From contig JABLWX010000005.1 in the NCBI GenBank assembly GCA_013178315.1, positions 1-57,755 of the forward strand: a stretch of 57,755 nucleotides of DNA, given 5' to 3'. Made by a program: the position numbers and the translations under genes. This DNA comes from Candidatus Aminicenantota bacterium. GTDB lineage: Bacteria > Acidobacteriota > Aminicenantia > Aminicenantales > Saccharicenantaceae. The number at the start of each line of letters is the position of its first letter. Position 1 is the first letter of the stretch. The notes below the pieces were generated by a model. The model was not told where the DNA came from and did not search any database. It saw nothing but the letters and a program-made list of their open reading frames with translations. Below, one piece after another: positions 52,821-57,755 of the stretch.

Positions 52821-52977
52821 AATTCTCTCCTTTGTTAATTTATACGAAAATGACCGGTGCCCGGTTCACCATTCTCTATCATATTACAGGACAGCAGCCG
52901 GGCACAATAAATCTCTTGCCAGAACGGCGCGGACTGGGTTTAAATAGTAAACCTGAATCCTGGCTGCTGGAGGTGCC

Positions 52978-54297
52978 ATGAAAAAAGCAACCGGCCTGAG
53001 CCTGCTATTGATAATTTTTACTTTCCTGGTAAGCGGGTTTCTATATTCAAAAGAAGGTCTGCCCCAAGTACTCCCGGTAAGGGAGCAGGCCCGGGTGGTT
53101 AACGCCTGGCTTGAAAAAAGGCTGGAAGTGATACTGCCGGAGATCATGAGAAGGGAAGGAGTGGATATGTGGCTGGTCGTCTGCCAGGAGTACAATGAAG
53201 ACCCTGTTTTCCTCACCCTGGTTCCCTTCGAGGATCTTTCGGCCCGACGGCTGTCGATGCTGGTCTTCTTTGACCGGGGGAAAGAAAAGGGCCTGGAGAA
53301 GTTTTCGGTCAGCCGCTATCCGATAGGCAACCTGTACCAGGCCGCCTGGAATCCAGATAAGGAACCGGACCAGTGGAAAGCCCTGGCCGACCAGGTCAGG
53401 GCCAGGAATCCCAGGAGGATCGCCGTTGACGAATCGGCTACCTTTGCCTTTGCCGACGGGCTGACCGCCACCAATAAACAACTCCTGGTCAGGTATCTCG
53501 GGCCGGAATATGCCAGAAAACTGGTTTCCGCCGAAAGGCTGGTGGTGGGCTGGCTGGAAAGAAGACTGCCGGAAGAAATTGAGGTCTACCACCAGCTGGC
53601 CCGCCTGGCCCATGGCCTGATAGAGGAGGCCTTTTCCAACGCGGTCATCACACCGGGTATCACCACCAGCGAAGACCTCGAGTGGTGGTTCTGGGAGAAG
53701 ATTCGCTCCCTGGGTCTCCAGCCCTGGTTCTCCCCGACGGTGGACATCCAGCGACCGAAGTCTTCTGCCCACAAGGACAATGTTATCAGAAGGGGAGACC
53801 TGCTCCATTGCGACGTCGGGATTACCTACCTTCGTTTGAACACCGACCACCAGGAGCTGGCCTATGTCCTCAGACCGGGTGAGACCGAACCTCCGGCCGG
53901 TCTGAAGGCAGCCCTCCGCTGTGGCAACCGCCTGCAGGATATCCTGGTTTCAGAATTCAAAGCCGGTCGCACCGGCAACGAAGTTCTGGCCGCCGCTCTG
54001 GGTAAGATGAGGGCCGAGGGAATAAAGGGCAGCATTTACACTCACCCTCTCGGCTTTCATGGTCATGCCGCCGGCCCGACCATCGGTCTCTGGGACAAGC
54101 AGGACGGGGTGCCGGGCCAGGGTGATTACCCGCTATTTTATGACACCTGTTATTCCATAGAGCTTAACTGCCGCAGCCAGGTGCCCGAGTGGGATAACCA
54201 GGAAGTGCTGATTGGCCTGGAGCAGGATGCTTCTTTCACCAGGGAAGGCCTGGTTTATCTTGACGGCCGGCAGACGACCCTGCACCTGATCCGTTAG
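52978..54297 (+). CDS. Exported M24 family metallopeptidase
   Basis: 439 residues with a signal peptide (ATGLSLLLIIFTFLVSGFLYS). The C-terminal pita-bread domain has candidate metal ligands in HCDVGITY, NTDHQEL, HPLGFHGH, SIELNC and GLEQDASF, as in Xaa-Pro aminopeptidases. It probably removes N-terminal residues before proline or is a related hydrolase. It is followed 211 nt later by a DPP IV-like gene. Confidence 0.86.
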   Translation: MKKATGLSLLLIIFTFLVSGFLYSKEGLPQVLPVREQARVVNAWLEKRLEVILPEIMRREGVDMWLVVCQEYNEDPVFLTLVPFEDLSARRLSMLVFFDRGKEKGLEKFSVSRYPIGNLYQAAWNPDKEPDQWKALADQVRARNPRRIAVDESATFAFADGLTATNKQLLVRYLGPEYARKLVSAERLVVGWLERRLPEEIEVYHQLARLAHGLIEEAFSNAVITPGITTSEDLEWWFWEKIRSLGLQPWFSPTVDIQRPKSSAHKDNVIRRGDLLHCDVGITYLRLNTDHQELAYVLRPGETEPPAGLKAALRCGNRLQDILVSEFKAGRTGNEVLAAALGKMRAEGIKGSIYTHPLGFHGHAAGPTIGLWDKQDGVPGQGDYPLFYDTCYSIELNCRSQVPEWDNQEVLIGLEQDASFTREGLVYLDGRQTTLHLIR

Positions 54298-54508
54298 TTG
54301 GGTTCATTTGTTCTCCGAGGCCGGAGGCTCTTTTCTGCCAGCGCAGGCCGGTTAGTTATTAATCACAAAGCGGAGCGACCGATCGGGCGCAACCCCCGGC
54401 CCGAGAAAATTCATAGTTCTTTCCGGAAGGTGGAGAGGAAATTATTTCGGTGAGATTTTTTTTGGAATTTTGTATCTTATTACAATAATAATTTTAAGGA
54501 GAATGTTA

Positions 54509-57148
54509 ATGATGATCAGGCTTAAACGTTCTTCAATTGCCAGAAGGGTCAATCTGGCGTTTTTCTTCCTGTTGCTGGTCTTCCAGGCAGGGCTGCCAAG
54601 CGCGGCTACCCCGGAAAAGGCCAACTATGACCTGGCTGCCCGCTGGACTCCGGCCCGGGTGGCCAGGCTGGTCTTTGACCTGTCGGTCGAACCGCGCTGG
54701 CTTAAGACCGGAGACCGGTTCTGGTATAGCTTCGAGACGCCGCAGGGCAAGAACTGGTACCTGGTGGACCCGGCGACCCGCAGTCGCCGGCCGCTGTTTG
54801 ACAACGCCAGGATGGCGGCCGAGCTGACCAGGATTCTGCTGACTCCATACGATGCCCAGCACCTGCCAATCAAGACCATAAAATTTGTTAAGAACGAGAC
54901 GGCCATCCAGTTTGAGGTCGAGGTTCCGCTCGACAACGAGGTTGCGGTCGACGGCCAGGTGATGAAAGTCAGCGAGCTTGAAAAGAGGTTCCTGGACCGG
55001 GAAAAGGAGAAGGAAAAGGAACAGGACACGGAAATGGATAAAACCCGGACCGAAAAAGAAAAGCCCAAGGAACCGGAAAAGAAGACCCGGGTTCTGGGCT
55101 TCGAGTACGACCTCAAGACTGCCAGGTTGAGCCTGATCAAGGACTACGAGGCCCGGCCCAAGAGACCGCGCTGGGCTTCTCTCTCACCAGATAAAAAATG
55201 GGTGGTCTTCGCCCGCGGGCATAACCTGTTCCTGATGGATGCCGAAAATTACGCCAGGGCCCTGAAGAAACCCGACGATAAGACCATCCAGGAAATCCAG
55301 CTGACCACTGACGGTGAAGAGTCCTACAGTTTCAGCCGGCGGCTCCGCGACGATGAAATCAAGGAACTGCAAAAGGATGAAAAAGACAGGAAGGATTTCC
55401 GTCGCCCGGCCATAATGATTTTCTGGTCGCAGGATTCCAAAAAGTTTGCCTGCATCCGCCAGGATGAGAGAAAGGTGGGGGAACTGTGGGTGATCAACAG
55501 CCTGGCCAGCCCCCGCCCGGTCCTGGAATCCTACAGGTACGGGATGCCGGGCGAGGAGAACCAGCCCCAGCCGGAGATCCTGGTGTTTGACCTGGCCACC
55601 AGGGACCGGCTAAAGGTCAAGGCCGAGAAATTCAAGGACCCCACCTTGAACATTTTCACCGCTCCCCGGCCGGCGGTGGTGGAAGACCCGGAGGAACCGC
55701 CTCCGGCCACCTGGGTCTCGGAGACCTCGGACCGGTTGTATTTTGGCCGCCAGACCCGGGACCTGCACGGCTTTGAAGTCTGCCTGGCCGACACCAGGAG
55801 CGGCGAGGTCCGGACCATCATCAGCGAGCGCCTGAACACCTACGTCGACTACCAACCGCTGCGGCTGATAAACGGCGGCCGCCAGATCATCTGGTGGTCG
55901 GAGAGGGACGGCTGGGGGCATTATTACCTTTATGACAGCGACGGCCGGCTGCTGAACCAGATTACCTCCGGGGAGTTCAACTGCCAGGAAGTGGTCAGGG
56001 TGGATGAAAAGAGCCGGCTGCTGTTTTTCACTGCCTGCGGGCGGGAGAAGGGTGAGGACCCGTACTATGAGCATCTCTACCGCGTCGGCCTGGACGGCAG
56101 CGGCCTCAAGTTGCTGAGCCCGGGCAATTTCAACCACTCCGTTTCCATGCCCGATTCGGCCCGGTTTTTCGTGGTCAACTACTCCCGGGTCGACACCGCC
56201 CCCAGGTCCGACCTGTACGATTCCGCCGGCAACCGGCTGCTGGAGCTGGAGACCGTGGATACCGGCCAGTTGCTGGCTGCCGGTTTCAAGTTCCCGGAAA
56301 CCTTTACCGTCAAGGCCGCCGACGGGGTTACCGACCTGTTCGGGGTGATGTACAAGCCGTTTGATTTTGACCCCGAAAAGAAGTATCCCATCATCGCCTA
56401 CGTCTATCCGGGTCCCCAGACCGAGAGCGTTTCCAAGAGCTTCTCTCCCCGGAACCAGAACGTGGCCCTGGCCCAGCTGGGCTTCGTGGTCATCGAGGTC
56501 GGAAACCGCGGCGGCAGTCCCATGCGTTCCAAGTGGTACCACAATTACGGCTACGGCAACCTGCGGGATTACGGCCTGGCCGATAAGAAGTATGCCATAG
56601 AGCAACTGGCTGCCCGACATCCATTCATAGATATAAACAGGGTGGGAATCTACGGCCATTCCGGGGGCGGTTTCATGACGGCGGCGGCCCTGCTGGTCTA
56701 TCCCGACTTCTTCAAGGTTGGGGTGTCTTCATCAGGAAACCACGAGAACAACATCTACAACCGCTGGTGGAGCGAAAAGCACCACGGGGTCAAGGAGGTG
56801 GTGGACAAGGACGGGCAGGTCAAGTTCGAGTACAGCATCGACAAGAACTCAGAGCTGGCCGGAAACTTAAAGGGCCACCTGCTCCTGGTTACCGGAGACA
56901 TAGACGACAACGTCCACCCGGCCAACACCTTTCGGCTGGCCGCAGCCCTGATCAAGGCCGGAAAGCGCTTTGACTTCTTCCTCTTCCCGGGGCAGCGCCA
57001 CGGCTACGGTGACATGAACGACTACTGGTTCTGGATAAGGGCCGATTACTTTGCCCGGCACCTGCTGGGCGATTATTCCCAGACGGTGGACCTGGTGGAA
57101 CTGCAGCGGGAAAAGGAGAAGAGCGGAGAAAAGAAGGCCGCCAAGTAA
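54509..57148 (+). CDS. S9 peptidase, dipeptidyl peptidase IV-like
   Basis: 879 residues from ATG 54509, chosen because AAGGAG lies seven bases upstream. Signal or anchor sequence at about 10-35, beta-propeller with a Lys/Glu-rich insertion (about 168-198), and a C-terminal catalytic domain: Ser S718 in GHSGGGF, Asp D799/D800 in GDIDDNVHP, His H831 in GQRHGYGD. The DDNVH signature is typical of dipeptidyl peptidase IV. It removes dipeptides, mainly after proline, outside the cytoplasm. Confidence 0.93.
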   Translation: MMIRLKRSSIARRVNLAFFFLLLVFQAGLPSAATPEKANYDLAARWTPARVARLVFDLSVEPRWLKTGDRFWYSFETPQGKNWYLVDPATRSRRPLFDNARMAAELTRILLTPYDAQHLPIKTIKFVKNETAIQFEVEVPLDNEVAVDGQVMKVSELEKRFLDREKEKEKEQDTEMDKTRTEKEKPKEPEKKTRVLGFEYDLKTARLSLIKDYEARPKRPRWASLSPDKKWVVFARGHNLFLMDAENYARALKKPDDKTIQEIQLTTDGEESYSFSRRLRDDEIKELQKDEKDRKDFRRPAIMIFWSQDSKKFACIRQDERKVGELWVINSLASPRPVLESYRYGMPGEENQPQPEILVFDLATRDRLKVKAEKFKDPTLNIFTAPRPAVVEDPEEPPPATWVSETSDRLYFGRQTRDLHGFEVCLADTRSGEVRTIISERLNTYVDYQPLRLINGGRQIIWWSERDGWGHYYLYDSDGRLLNQITSGEFNCQEVVRVDEKSRLLFFTACGREKGEDPYYEHLYRVGLDGSGLKLLSPGNFNHSVSMPDSARFFVVNYSRVDTAPRSDLYDSAGNRLLELETVDTGQLLAAGFKFPETFTVKAADGVTDLFGVMYKPFDFDPEKKYPIIAYVYPGPQTESVSKSFSPRNQNVALAQLGFVVIEVGNRGGSPMRSKWYHNYGYGNLRDYGLADKKYAIEQLAARHPFIDINRVGIYGHSGGGFMTAAALLVYPDFFKVGVSSSGNHENNIYNRWWSEKHHGVKEVVDKDGQVKFEYSIDKNSELAGNLKGHLLLVTGDIDDNVHPANTFRLAAALIKAGKRFDFFLFPGQRHGYGDMNDYWFWIRADYFARHLLGDYSQTVDLVELQREKEKSGEKKAAK

Positions 57149-57238
57149 ATTTACTGGGCCAGATGAGCTGAGTTGGAGCCGGAGTTTTTTCTGGTAAAAT
57201 AAGTTTCTGTATTAACGGCAAGAAAAGGAGAAAACCGG

Positions 57239-57755
57239 ATGACCCTGGATGAAATCATAGGACACCGCCGCAGCATCCGCCGCTATACTCCACAACCGGT
57301 CGAGCGGGAAAAAATCCTGGCCTGCCTGGAAGCAGCCCGGCTGGCCCCGTCGGCTCACAATGCCCAGCCCTGGCGCTTCCTGGTGATAGATGAGCCCGGG
57401 CTTAAAAACCAGGTGGCCGAAAAAGCTTTTACCGGTATCTATTCCTCCTGTAAGTTCGCAGCCCAGGCCCCGGTGCTGGTTCTGCTGCTGGCCGAAATGG
57501 ATTTCGTGGCCAACCGGCTGGCCCGGGTGGTGCAGGGGACGCAGTTCTACCTGCTGGACATGGGGATAGCCGGCGAGCATTTCGTTCTGAAAGCCGAGGA
57601 GCTGGGGCTCAGCACCTGCTGGATTGGCTGGTTCAGCCTCAAAGGAGTCAGGAAAGTCCTGAAAATCCCGAGAAGATACCGCCCGGTGGCCATCATCTCA
57701 CTGGGCTATGCTGCCAGCCGGCCACCCAGAGACCATATCCGGAAGAACCTGGAGG
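57239..57755 (+). CDS. Nitroreductase family protein, cut by window end
   Basis: 172 residues visible, C-terminus beyond the window. ATG 57239 has AAGGAG upstream. Family blocks are IIGHRRSIRRYTPQPV, ARLAPSAHNAQPWRFLV and STCWIGWF, the FMN-binding fold. It is an NAD(P)H-dependent flavin enzyme; substrate unknown. Confidence 0.88.
   Translation, partial: MTLDEIIGHRRSIRRYTPQPVEREKILACLEAARLAPSAHNAQPWRFLVIDEPGLKNQVAEKAFTGIYSSCKFAAQAPVLVLLLAEMDFVANRLARVVQGTQFYLLDMGIAGEHFVLKAEELGLSTCWIGWFSLKGVRKVLKIPRRYRPVAIISLGYAASRPPRDHIRKNLE

Noticed and set aside
55610-56659. Minus-strand frame opposite the DPP IV-like gene (349 codons)
   Set aside because: Shadow frame over a clear peptidase with intact catalytic triad.
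1-57755. CRISPR arrays, transposons, prophage or rRNA/tRNA genes
   Set aside because: No regularly spaced repeats, transposase frames, integrase or tRNA folds were seen in any gap.

Overview
This is a bacterial chromosomal segment of about 58 kb, GC-rich and almost fully coding. Gene style and content resemble Acidobacteriota-like lineages and in particular Candidatus Aminicenantes; this placement is an inference from gene content and was not tested by alignment. Pointers are a large set of exported peptidases, a split glycine dehydrogenase, a DUF6599 protein, a cluster of PilZ proteins, an archaeal/eukaryotic-type prolyl-tRNA synthetase beside a bacterial alpha/beta glycyl-tRNA synthetase, and frequent GTG/TTG starts. 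No rRNA, tRNA, CRISPR array, insertion sequence or phage gene was recognised.

Layout. (1) 1-6427, minus: argS followed by a Gld-type ABC system (ATPase, permease, GldG-like protein, DUF4340 protein cut by the window edge). (2) 6479-13910, plus: gcvT, gcvH, gcvPA, gcvPB, then glyQ and glyS, so glycine breakdown and glycyl-tRNA charging lie together. (3) 13934-20795, minus: DUF362 protein, an AmrS-type radical SAM enzyme with a twin-arginine-like N-terminus, a membrane-fused spermidine-synthase-like protein, a TonB-like protein with an overlapping exported partner, and a PilZ protein. (4) 20908-22856, plus: a DUF6599 protein and an AI-2E family membrane protein. (5) 22980-26995, minus: DUF1844, ribF, pyrR, pyrC, rnc. 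(6) 27118-32054: mazG (plus), then nfeD, slipin, SPOR protein and prfB (minus); prfB carries the programmed +1 frameshift. (7) 32198-35534: an HU-like gene (plus), then coaE, three PilZ-type proteins and a LuxR-type regulator with a dead receiver domain (minus). (8) 35734-38414, plus: proS, pcm, DUF192 protein. (9) 38438-42788, minus: a 56-residue protein not previously called, rpsO, pnp, then three tandem pseudopilin-like genes. (10) 43005-45677, plus: D-aminoacylase and M23 peptidase. (11) 46022-57755: an S9 peptidase (minus), two ATPase-permease pairs (plus), a lipoprotein (minus), an M24 peptidase, a DPP IV-like S9 peptidase and a truncated nitroreductase (plus).

Taken together, exported S9, M24, M23 and D-amidohydrolase enzymes plus glycine cleavage suggest a peptide- and amino-acid-using heterotroph. 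The most unusual items are the PilZ/pseudo-receiver cluster with stepwise loss of the c-di-GMP motif, the DUF362/Tat-like AmrS/membrane spermidine-synthase-like cluster, the pseudopilin trio behind rpsO-pnp, the new 56-residue gene, and several promoters so close to the start codon that the mRNAs would be nearly leaderless.
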